Translations under genes and position numbers: made by a program | Shown here: one piece after another, positions 47,245 through 57,507 of the stretch | Layout: each line of letters opens with the position of its first letter | Position numbering within the stretch: position 1 is the first letter of the stretch | Notes under the pieces: model-generated | Databases searched by the model: none | Told to the model about the DNA's origin: nothing | The model's input: the letters and a program-made list of their open reading frames with translations, nothing else | Assembly: GCA_017590115.1 (NCBI GenBank) | Contig: JAGGNK010012559.1 | Location: 3,517,236 to 3,581,235 of the forward strand | Length of the DNA: 64,000 nucleotides | Reading direction: 5' to 3' | DNA from: Montifringilla adamsi | Taxonomy: Eukaryota; Chordata; Aves; Passeriformes; Passeridae

Positions 47245-47595
47245 GAGGGTTGGTACAGTGGGCAGGTGTGTGTGTTCAGGGCTTGGTTCATGTTTAGGTG
47301 TGTGTTCAGGGCCTGGTTCATGTTCAGGTGTGTGTGCAGGGCTTGGTCCATGGGCAGGTGTGTGTGCAGGAGTTGGTCCATGGGCAGCATTTGATCCATG
47401 CTCACGTGTGTGTGCAGGGCTTGACCCATGGGCAGGATTTGGCCCGTGTTCAGGTGTGTGTGCAGGGCTTGGCCCATGTTCAGGTGTGTGTGTTCAGGGG
47501 TTGGTTCATGGGCAGGTGTGTGTGCAGGGCTTGGTCCGTGGGCAGCATTTGATCCATGCTCAGGTGTGTGTGCAGGGCTTGGCCCATGGACAGGG
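47245..47595 (+). repeat. Minisatellite in the LSM10 5'UTR intron
   Basis: Repeated CAGGTGTGTGTGCAGGGCTTGG(C/T)CCATGGG-type units, about 350 bases, between the CpG island and the coding exon. Every unit holds a CAGGTGTG or CAGGGCTTG core. It creates an open frame joined to the LSM10 frame upstream of its ATG, which is fortuitous. Confidence 0.88.
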
Positions 47596-47668
47596 ACTGC
47601 TCCCTGTGAGGCCCAGCAGGCGGCTGTCCCCAGCCCCTGTGCCCATCCCCTGTCCCGCCGCAGCCACC

Positions 47669-48040
47669 ATGGAGGTGAGCCACTCCCTGAAGGAGCGCAC
47701 CATCGCCGAGAACAGCCTGGTGATCCTGCTGCAGGGCCTGCGCGGCCGCGTCACCACGGTGGAGCTGCGCGACGAGAGCGCGGCCGCGGGGCGCGTCACC
47801 AGCGTGGACGCCTTCATGAACGTGCGCCTGGCCGAGGTGACCTTCACGGACCGGCACGGCGCCGTGTCCCAGCTGGACGAGCTCTTTGTGACTGGCAGGA
47901 ACATCCGCTACGTGCACATCCCCGACGAGGTGGACATCAGGGCCGCCATCGAGGAGCAGCTGCGGGCCATCCACAGGGTGCGCTACTTCGGGGGCCGCGA
48001 CAAGGGCCGCAGCGAGTTCCCTCACGCCAAGCACAAGTGA
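47669..48040 (+). CDS. LSM10: U7 snRNP-specific Sm-like protein LSm10, 123 aa, single coding exon
   Basis: LSm10 pairs with LSm11 and replaces SmD1/SmD2 in the U7 snRNP heptamer, which processes the 3' ends of replication-dependent histone pre-mRNAs in the nucleus. The 123-codon frame starts at a strong Kozak ATG (CCACCATGG) six codons before the conserved [18 protein letters not shown]. The Sm1 region continues through [11 protein letters not shown] and [15 protein letters not shown]. The Sm2 strand pair is [17 protein letters not shown], followed by a basic tail. Length equals the human protein. A 3' splice site ends at 47663, five bases before the ATG, so all coding is in one exon. Codons 2-4 contain GAG|GTGAGC, a perfect donor-like sequence inside the coding region. 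No AATAAA is visible downstream; AATAAC near 48204 is a weak candidate. Confidence 0.95.
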   Translation: MEVSHSLKERTIAENSLVILLQGLRGRVTTVELRDESAAAGRVTSVDAFMNVRLAEVTFTDRHGAVSQLDELFVTGRNIRYVHIPDEVDIRAAIEEQLRAIHRVRYFGGRDKGRSEFPHAKHK

Positions 48041-48774
48041 GGGCCTGGTGCTGCCCACGGCCCAGGATGGACGTGCCCCTTCGATGGACTGCCAGCTCCC
48101 TCTGTCCCACCCAACGACAGCCCCCAAGGAACATTTTCCCCTGGGGATTTGAGGGTCTGCTGTTCCCCCCACCTGCAAAGGAACAGGACTGGTTTTTGTA
48201 GTGAATAACACCACTTAAAGGCTTTCTGGTCTCTCTGCTCATTTCCTGCTCCATTGGCAGCAGCTCATGTCCCTCCTCCAGTGGCCAAAAGACCCTTGGC
48301 TGGAGCTGCCATCCCACTGCCCCTGGCTCAGCCTTTCCGTGCCCACTGAGCAAAGGACTTGCTGTCACCAGCACAGCTACCCTGGAGCTGGAGCCACTGG
48401 TGCTGAGCTGGGCAGGGGCTGGTTCTGGTCTGTGCTCATCTTCCTGCTGAGCCACCATTCTGGAAGTGTTCAGCGAGATGAAGGGGAGTGAACACACAGG
48501 GGAAGGGGCAGCACCGTCTGCCTCAAAAAGCAGGAACGTGCTTCACCTGGAACACAGAACGCTGGCACTGCCAGCTCCTCTGCTTCGTGCCCATCCATCA
48601 CCAAACTCTGCAGTGCCACCAAAGTCTGCAGCCTGTTCCCACAGAGACCCCGTGGGACACGGAGCCGTGTGGCCTCTGCGAGCGCAGCTGGGGGCTGTGC
48701 CCTGGGGGTGCTTGTTTGCACGGGCCTGGGGCTGGGCAGCAGCGCAGGGGCTCAGCCCGGGGGGTTCCAACCCC

Positions 48775-49050
48775 GCCGGTCCCAGCCCGGGGCTGAGAGC
48801 GTGGGGATTCGGGGGTCCCAGCCCGAGGATCCCAACCGAGGGTGCCCCAGTCCGGATGTCCAAACTCAGGGTGTTCCAACCCAGGGTGTCCCAGTGGGGA
48901 GGGTCCCAGTCCGGGGGTCCAAACCCAGGGTATCCCAACCCACCGTGCCCCAGTCCGGAGCTCCAAACTCAGGGTGTCCCAGCCCAGGGTGCCCCAGTCC
49001 GGGGGTCGCAGCCCAGGGTCTCCCAGTCCGGGGGTCCCGGTGCCTCCGGG
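48775..49050 (+). repeat. Minisatellite between LSM10 and STK40
   Basis: Imperfect CCAGTCCGGGGGTCC / CCAACCCAGGGTGTCC units for about 275 bases, just upstream of the STK40 CpG island. Open frames exist on both strands and read as short glycine/proline/serine repeats. Confidence 0.85.
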
Positions 49051-49059
49051 CGGGGCTGT

Positions 49060-49481
49060 GTGGGCGTGGCCCGCTGTGTCTGTGGGCGTGGTCGTCGCGA
49101 CAGGCCCCGCCCCTTGGCCAATCACGCCGCGTTCGAATCTCCCGCGAGCTCACCAACCCTGCGGGCTCCTGGCCCCAGCATGAGCCAGTCAGCGACGGGT
49201 TGATCGCACCACAGCCAATCAGCGTCCGCTGCTTGCTTCCCTCTCCGCTACAAGCCCCAGCCAATCAGAGCGCGCTGCAAAACCCGGTCGGGTCTCCGAG
49301 CTCTCCTCCAATCACCGCCCGCGCTGTCGCCGTCGCCCAATCAGCGCCGCCGTTTCCCCGTTCCGGCGGCGGCCGGCAGGGGGCGGGCTGGCGGTGGGGG
49401 GCGGTGGCGGCGCGTCACTTCCGGTGCCAGACGGCCGCCGGAGCGGAGCGAGGCCGGGCCGGGCCGGGCCCGGGGCCATGG
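49060..49481 (+). promoter_or_regulatory. STK40: STK40 CpG-island promoter with five CCAAT boxes, and first exon
   Basis: CpG-rich block with CCAAT pentamers at 49118, 49215, 49261, 49308 and 49337, mostly followed by CAG/CAC (the NF-Y type CCAATCA). Spacings are 97, 46, 47 and 29 bases. A near-match GCCAGTCAG is at about 49184. Downstream is GGCGTCACTTCCGG with an ETS-type core at about 49424. Exon 1 ends at 49481 in GGGCCATGG before GTGAGTGAG. The exon-1 ATG (49478) joined to exon 2 is in frame with the conventional STK40 start. Confidence 0.7.
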
Positions 49482-49760
49482 GTGAGTGAGGGGTGCGAGA
49501 GAGCGGGGAACCGGGACCGAGCCGTGGGTGAGTGAGGGGTGCGAGAGAGCGGGGAACCGGGCTGGGCCATGGGTGAGTGAGGGGTGCGAGAGAGTGGGGA
49601 ACCGGGCTGGGCCAGGGGTGAGTGAGGGATGGGAGAGAGCGGGGAACCGGGCTGGGCCAGGGGTGAGTGAGGGGTGCGACAGAGAGGGGGGAACGGGCCG
49701 TGGGTGAGTGAGAGGTGGGAGAGATGGGGAACCGGGCTGGGCCACGGGCGAGTGAGGGGG
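49482..49760 (+). repeat. 45-bp minisatellite that amplifies the STK40 exon-1 splice donor
   Basis: Six to seven units, with GTGAGTGAG at 49482, 49528, 49573, 49618 and 49663, a GTGAGTGAGAG variant at 49704 and a decayed GCGAGTGAG near 49748. The period is 45-46 bp, with 41 bp for the last intact step. The unit carries the exon-1 tail GGGCC(A/G)(T/G)GG as well as the donor, so both were copied. Confidence 0.92.
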
Positions 49761-51029
49761 ATCCGGGCCCGGGGCTCTGGGTACGGGTTAGAGACGAGGG
49801 AGCTGGGGCCGTCGGAATGAGGGCGAAGCAAGGACCAGGGTGGAGCGTGGGGGACATGGCCCCGGGACCCGTCCCCATCGCGGTCCCGCTGTGCGCTGGG
49901 CCGGGCGCTGCGGGCAGACGCGCCGCCGGTACCGATCGTCCGCCGGGCCTCGGTGGGACCGGGCCGGGGGAGCTCCCCGGTGCCGGCGGCTCGGGGAGCC
50001 TTGGCCGCCCGGCTCGGCTCGGTGCTACCGGTGCTCTCCAGGCTCGGAGCTCGGTTTGAGCCCCGCAGCAGCTCGGGGGGCTGGGGCTGCTGCCAGCACC
50101 GAGGGGCTGAAGGAAACACAGCCCGTGACTGGGGCTGGCTTTGCCTCCAGCCTGGGCAGGAATCTTTGAATTTAGACTTTTGGGACCTCTGTGCCGAGGA
50201 GGAGCCTCGTGTGCCTCAGCAGTGAGTAGGTGAGGGCTGTGCCTCGGAGTGAGGGTGAGTAACAGCAGCAGGTGTCAGAGCAGGGCCGGACCCTGCCCTG
50301 CACTCCCTGGTTGCTCACCCGAGGGGCTGGGGGACCTCCCACCCCCAGGGCCGAGTGCTGTCCCTCTCTGCTTGTGGCCTTTGGGAGCCCTGCTGCCTGT
50401 GCAGCACTGAGGGTGTGAAAGGTCTCACTGCTGGGGTGATCCCATGGGACATCATCTCCACCCCCTGCACAGGAGTTTAGGGTTGTGCCCATCCAGCTGC
50501 TCCCTGCTGCCCAGGCTGTGCTGAAATGTGCTGCACCAGAGCTGGGGATTCAGTTCTTTGCTAGTTTAGAGTCTTAATGTGTGAGCTTAACATCTGGTGA
50601 TGAACAGATGTGCTGGGGGTCTGGGGCTGCAATCCTTTGTCCAGAGGGAGCTGGAGAAGTCAGAGCAGAGGCCATTGCCTGATGTGGTGGGGCTGAGCCA
50701 CCACCCCTCTGCCACGTGCTGTGGACAGTATCCAGCTCCTCTGAGGCAGCAGGGACACAGTGGAGCACAGGTGAGGTGCCTGGCACCCAGGTGAGGCGTG
50801 GCCCGGGGGACAGCAGGGGAGCACTCTCCTGCTGGCGTGGAGCCCTGGGCTGGCAGCACTCAGTATTCAGGACATTTCCCCGTTGCTGGAGGGCTCGTGC
50901 TGCATCCATTGATTGTTTCTCTGTGGTGTCCATGCTGAGGGTTTGATCTCATAACTGTGCTCCTTAAAAGCAAAGTTCAGCTGTGACCCTCAGGATGTTT
51001 CAGAGCTTGGGACAGGCAAGGGAAGCCTC

Positions 51030-51525
51030 CTAGGCACTGAGCTGGGCTGTGATTCAGCACAGAAAGGACATTGACCTGTTGGAGTGAGTCCAGAGGAGGC
51101 ACCAACCTGATCAGAGGGCTGGAGCACTTCTGCTATGAGAGAACTGGGGTTGTTCAGCCTGGAGAAGAGAGCCTTCAGGGTGGCATAACTGCTCCTTCCA
51201 GTACCTGAATGGGCTACAAGAAAGATGGACAGAAACTATTTACAGGAGCATCAAGTGACAGGACAAGGGGACATGGCTTTACACTGACAGAGGGCAGGGT
51301 TAGATGGGATGTTAGGGAGAAATTCTTCCCTGGGAGGGTGGGGAGGCCCTGGCACAGGTTACCCAGAGAAGCTGTGGCTGCCTCATCCCTGGAAATGTTC
51401 CAGACCAAGTTGGACAGGGCTTGGAGCAACCTGGGGTAGTGAAAAGTCTCTTTGCCCGTCGCAGGAGGGTGGTAGGGTCTTTAAGGTCCCTCCCAACCCA
51501 ATCCATTCTGTGACTATGAATAGGG
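51030..51525 (+). mobile_element. CR1 LINE 3' fragment, longest forward copy
   Basis: About 500 bases from TGAGTCCAGAGGAGGCACC through GTTCAGCCTGGAGAAGAGAG and GACAAGGGGACATGGCTTTA to the terminal ATTCTGTGACTATGA. It includes part of the 3' end of the CR1 reverse-transcriptase region, with no intact frame. Confidence 0.95.
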
Positions 51526-52867
51526 ACAGCCCTGGGGATTGTGCCTGAGCTGCCCATTGAAGGGGGTGTTACCCGTGCAGGGGCTCCAGGTGCTCCAGGC
51601 AGGTGCAGTGTGTGTCTCCTTCCTGCCTGGGAGCTCTTACTGAACAGAGTAGGCTCTGTGGCCATTTTCTGTGTGAAACAGGCTGTTTTGGTTAATATTT
51701 TTTTGCAAGTGTGCAGTCAGTGTGTTGTCACACTGCAAACACCAGTAGCGTAGGCCTGGCAGTGTGTGCAGGTAACTCCAACACGTTTGTCTCCAGGTAG
51801 GGCCAGGTGAGTCACTGCTGAGAGAAACTGCAGCCACACCTCGCTGGGAAGTGTCAGCACGTGTGTGGGTCACACTCTGTGCACACAGAGGTCCTGCTGT
51901 AGGGGCTTATGGCATATTGATAGTGTCAGAAGCAACCAATGAGAAATAAAACCTTGTCATACAGCCCACCCCTCACCCCTGGTGGGGTTGGGAAGGTGAG
52001 CACAGCCTGACTGCAGGCACAGTCCGGGTCAGGGACTCATGTGCTGGGGCAGCAGTGCAGCCTCAAGTGCTGCAGCTGCATTTCCAGGCTCCTGCTGCCA
52101 GGGTGTTGGGCTGGAGTGGGGATTTTTCCTGGTGGATGTGGCCTGTGCTGCAGCACGAAAGGGTTAAGCTGAGGTTGGTGTTTATGTAACCAAAGAGGGA
52201 ACTCCCAGAGATGAGTCCTTGGCTATCTCATGTGTTGATGCATCAGAAGGGCTTGAAGAAAGCCTGGCTTGTTGCTTGCGCCGTAGTTACGCACTGGAAC
52301 CCTGTGCTTCAGAGTTTCCCTGGCTGCCGGGGGGGGGCAGCCAGGATGGAATTTGCTTTCCCTGCTGTGTGACTTGGCCTCTGGAAGCCTTTTTTGTCCC
52401 TGAGGAGCTGGAGACTGACCACAGCTGGATGTGGGTGGAGGTAAGGTGTGCTGGGCTCCTGTAGGGACTCCCAGGTGCTGGCTGTGCCTTGTTCATGTGC
52501 CTGGGGTTCAGCTGATCCCCAAGCTGGGCTGAGGCAGGAGGATCTCCAGTGGGGCAGCTCAGAGGTGTTCCTGTCTCCCAGCTTGTAGAGCTCAGTGATT
52601 CCAGACTCCCCTGGGTGCCTTCCAACAGCACAGGGCTGTCCCAGCCCCTTGTGCTGCACCAGTGCCCCAGGATTCTTCCTACTCCTGTGGGCAGAGAAGC
52701 TCTGTGCCTGGTTTTGAGCGAACTTCTCGCTTAGGGAAGAAGTTGAATGAGTCTCCTCTCGGTTCCAAGAACCCTGTGAGTCAGGGCTCTGTTTCGGGAG
52801 CAGGCTTCCCTTCCCGGAAGGGCAGCGCAGCGGAACACAGGCTGGACTGACTCATCCAATGGGCTTT

Positions 52868-52900
52868 TTATATATATATATATTTATATATGTATTATTA
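52868..52900 (+). repeat. (TA)n microsatellite
   Basis: Alternating TATATA interrupted by TT, about 30 bases, in STK40 intron 1. Confidence 0.9.
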
Positions 52901-55900
52901 CTTCTCTTGGAGAACCGTTCAACTCCCAGAGCCTTCAGTAACAGTTAACATTCCTGCAGAGGGAATCTCCCCTGTGCTGTGCAGAGGGAGAGGAGTGGAG
53001 CTCACCTTGATGCCCCCACTCCTCCTCCCCACATGCCCATGTGAGATGATGAGCAAGGAGCCAGGGAAGGGCTGAGGCTTCCCCTGTGCATTCCACATTA
53101 TCTTTAGGGATGAAACTGTTCCTGGCTGATGTCGGGAAGGCTGACATGGCTGCAGGAGAAGGGACAGACAGACAGGATGGGCCTGGTTTGGCACTGAAGA
53201 ACAAAACAAAAGTCCTGTAACTGAAACTTTGAAGGACACTATGTCCAGAAAGTAACTTTCACCTGATTAAGAGTCATTTAAATATTAAAATGCACATCAG
53301 CTTAATGAAGTACATGCTCTACCTATGACTCTCAATTTCCCCCCCTAGATCATGCTGAGTGTAGTGTGGGAGGAAGAGGATAAGGATGGGCTGTGGATGA
53401 GGAGGGCAGAAATTTCACCTTTTAAGGAGGAAGAAAGGCTAAAAAGCCCTTGGAGACACTTGATGAGTGACTCTCCTCTTCCTGCTCCCAGGGTGGGATA
53501 GTGTTTTCTTGGTCCTCGAGGTCTCTGGATGTGCTCCTGATCTCTGAGGACCAGCTGAGACACAAGGGGTGTGTTTCTGACCAAATTTCATACACTTAAT
53601 GCGACAGCCTGCTTTCCTTGGGATCTGCCCCACAAACATTCCCTTTAATCCCCCAGCCAGTGACTCCTCCGCAGGCCTGCCCGATCCAAGCTCCGCCTGT
53701 TCTCAGGGAAGCTTTTCCAGTGAGAGCCGAGGCTCTGGCCCTGGGCGTGCTGATGACTCGGGTCTGAGCTGTTCCTGGCCGGGTTTGCCCGGGAAGGAGT
53801 GAAGCAACACTGGGATCGTTGCTCCTTGCAGTGACACCGACCTGCTGGTGTTCCATGTGGGAAGCTGGGCTGTGCTCCAGCTTTTACCCATTTAATGTTT
53901 TGTTCATGGAGGTTTTTAGGTCATGTCCGACACAGCTTCCCATGAGCCAGGCTTAAATGTGACCTTGGATTAACCATCACTGATAAATACTGTCCACTGT
54001 GGTATTTAGGTGGGAAGAGGTGCAGCCTGATTCTGTTCATGTGATTCTATTTTTTAGCTTTATTTTTGCAAACATGAAGGCTGCACAGAGAGGGACAAAA
54101 ACCTGTGGAGCAGCGCTGCAGCTTTTGGCTTCAGGAGGCAACACTGGGCAGGAGTGCTGCTGCAGAGTGGCAGAATGTTTCCATCTCTGGGCTCCAGAGG
54201 CAGGTCCCTGGAATGGTGTGAGCTCCTTGAAGGAGCTTCTTCTCAGCAGTCCTGAACTTCCAGCAGGTGCTGTGGGGCTCTGTCACCTGCTGCTGGTTCC
54301 CAGCCCATCCATTGCCTTACTCACCACGATGAGCTCATCACAGCACTTTGGGGTTCCCAGTCCTCACACAAGAAGTGCAACCACCACGGAGCTTGTGTTG
54401 TGCCCTTGGGGCAAGACAAGCCCCCCAAAAGTGCAGTGGGGGCTGGACCAACTGCTCTGGAGCCCTGAGTGGTTTCTGTGCTCCTGAGTAATTCTGCTCA
54501 TGCCCCAAAGGTACCTTTTCCAGCTCTGAGCTGTGGCTGCTGGACTGCAGGATCTGCTTGTTCCTTATTCTGGGATGAAAAGGACTTTCCTCATCTCATG
54601 TTTTCCATTGTTGTTACACCGGGCACTGAAACGTGCAGTAATTCAGGAATTAAACAATTCCCTTAAGCTACGTAATTAAAAGGCATTACATTTAGGTCCT
54701 CAAATTAATTGATTCATAATTCTATTAAAGCCCTAGCTAGTACACTGAGAGGCTTTGGACAGGCTTCCCAATAAGATGTTTGATATATCCTGTGTGTCAC
54801 ATCAAAATTAAGTATAAATTTCTGTGCTGGACTTGTAACTTTGTCTGTGTGAGGGACCATTTTTGTTCCAATGGCAGGACAGGGTAGGAGGGTGGTTTGA
54901 TTCAGCTTGGATTTGGGGAAAAGGGATGCATCTGTCCACAAACAGGTGGGACCTTCCAGTTCTTAAGACTGAAAAGAATCATTTTAACATCAGCAGGATC
55001 AGTTTTGAGAGAGAGAGTCTCTTACATTGCTGCAAGCAACCAGGACAAACCCACGTTTAAAACACTCCATCCCAGGGACAGTGATATCAGATACTGATCT
55101 GACCTGAACTCTGGTAACTCCTAGCATGATAGAAAGCTGCTGGTGGTGGCAAGGAGTCTCGTGGTGCTCAGGTGTGTTTGAGATGCTGTTAAGCCCAGGC
55201 AGGTGCTGCATGGCAGGGTGTCCAGTGGAGCCTGTGTTTGTCCCTGTTCCAAATGCCTGCCCTGCATCACTTTGGATATGGGTGGCATAAGAGTTTGTCC
55301 AGCAGTGCAGGAACTGAACTTCCAGAACCCTTTTTTTCTCACCAGGAACTTCAATCCTTTACCAAGCCCAAACAGAGATGTTTGGGGCTGTAAAGGTCCA
55401 GTGCATCCTGTGTTATCATGATCAGAATAATCCAGAACCACAGCATCAAGTGTATCTCATTTCACATTACAGAGTCCTCGACCTTTTGCCCATCCAGCCT
55501 TCTCCAGGGTGATGACTCCTGCCTCCTGAGACGTTGGAAAACCTAGTTTGGAAGAAGAGTAACGATACAGTTGATGCTGAACTACGTGAGTCCTCAGGTT
55601 GTTCTGATTACAGTAGCACCATTTACACCAGCAAGCCAAATTGCACCATGGCTTATCTCAGAGCTCCTGTGCAGTGGGTTTCTCCAGTGGAAGTGTTACT
55701 GACATTTCCAGCTGAGGTAGTGATGTACAAGGAGAGGAGGAGTTCGTCAGGCTGTTGGGTCAGGGATGCAGACTGAACAGAGCAAGGAGCACGTGGGGGT
55801 CAGACCTGTGTGCTGTTCAGCTCACTGGGATGATGACACTGCTCTGTGGAGGTGTGAAGGTGCTGGAGTCAGGAGTGCAGGAATGCAAAGTCTGCTGCAG

Positions 55901-57507
55901 GGCTCCTCCCTTTATCTCCTGGCTGTTGCTGGTGCTGGACAGGTGCTGCTGGATGAATCAATGCAGTGAGATCAGCCTGTGTCCACAGAGAGGGCGGGAC
56001 TGCCAGAGGGTGAACTTCACTCACAGGGAGGTGATTTATCAATCTCTTACGTGGTGAAACACCTGGGATCTTCAAAAACAAATATGTACAACCCAGAAAA
56101 TATTTTCCCCTGTCTGTTATCATAACTTCTTAGGGAAGAACTCCTGGGATTGGGTTTGAGTAAGGAAATGGAGCTGTGCTTGGTTCCTCTTCTCACCTAC
56201 TCCTCCCAAAGTATCTTTAAAAAGTGAGAGCACAGACATTGAATGTGTAGATGTTTGCAAAAGTCTTTGAAGCCATTTTGTAAAATCTGGAGATGAAGAG
56301 GAGCTGTACTGGGAGCAGAGCTTCCCTTGGCTGGAGCTGATGCATGTGGAGAGCTCACACCACACCTAGCAGCTCACCTGAGAGATGCTTTTCCATCTAA
56401 ACTGAAGCAATACTTTTCTTTAGTTTTAGTCATAAGCCTTGAATTTATTTGGCCCTTTAGGTCTTGGCTGTGCAAATTCTCTTTAGATTTCTCAGCAGCA
56501 GAAAATGGACAGTGGAAATCAGACTTTCTGCAGTACCTGAGTAAGGAGGAGGTAGTTAAGTTTCAGTTGCTGGTGCTGAATAGTGCTGATGTGTCGACCT
56601 TGAATAAATTCCTAGATGCAAACCATGAGATTCACATCTAATAGATCAAATGGGGTTTGCCAATAATGGTTGTGCACGAAAACACACGTTGTCACCAGTG
56701 TTGCCTTTCACTGGAATGTCCATTGGGGCATTTAACAGTGTGTTAGTTCTAAACACAGCATTGATTCCTGCACGTGGGGCCTGAGGTAGCAGGGTTTTAT
56801 GTGCTGGAGTCCAAATTCCAGCTCCACTGGATGTAGGTAGATGGAGATGTAATAAGGTCAGAGTCTAATGCAGTACAGAGAGAGGGGACTTTTTTCAAGG
56901 CTAAAAATACATTTTTGAAAAAAACATTGTGAACTGAACTGAATCTCACAATAACTATTGTGCTTGTTTTCTATGCCCTTGTTGGGAAAGGTGAAAGACA
57001 CTAATTTTTGTGGTCAGTTTTGTACATTCTTGGCTGTTTGAGGAACAGACTCGAGCCTCTGAGGGACTCAGTGGGTGGCTGTGATGCCTCATGTGGATCC
57101 TCTGTGGAGGAACCCCCAAAAGGCTGCAGCAGCAGCAGACACCCATACACAGGGCTAACTTGGGCATCTTCTTTCAGAGCTCTTAGAATATGTTAATTTG
57201 CAAACTTGTTTTTGCTGTAAAACAAGCTTTAATTATCTTGACTTGTTCCCACTATGTCTCTCAAACAACTGTTGTAGGAAATGTTGCCCTGAATAACGAG
57301 GCTGATTTATGCCTTGAGAACTGCTCTGAGCCTGCAGCCCACCCCTGGTCTGTCAGCAGGGAGCCAGGGCTGTGAGTAGACACACAAGTAGGCAGAGCCA
57401 CCAGTGCATCTGTAGGTGAGAGCCTTCCAGCAGAAATCAGGGATAACAAGAGAAAATAACTCAGTGGCTCATCAGATGTGATCTCTCTTCTCTTTCAAGA
57501 GCCGAGG

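Larger units (their letters stand above)
49761..57499 (+). other. STK40: STK40 first intron, no coding exon supported
   Basis: About 7.7 kb after the donor array. It holds a CR1 fragment (51030-51525), a TA-rich microsatellite (52868-52900) and otherwise unique sequence. Scattered open frames (for example 53999-54487 and 56327-56641, + strand) have no recognisable domain and no convincing splice frame. Alternative noncoding first exons cannot be excluded. Confidence 0.6.

Noticed and set aside
46314..47477. 387-codon - strand frame
   Set aside because: It crosses the OSCP1 last exon, two unrelated minisatellites and a CpG island; its sequence is repeat-derived.
56327..56641. 104-codon + strand frame in STK40 intron 1
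   Set aside because: No domain match I recognise, no flanking splice frame that fits STK40, and the intron is otherwise empty.
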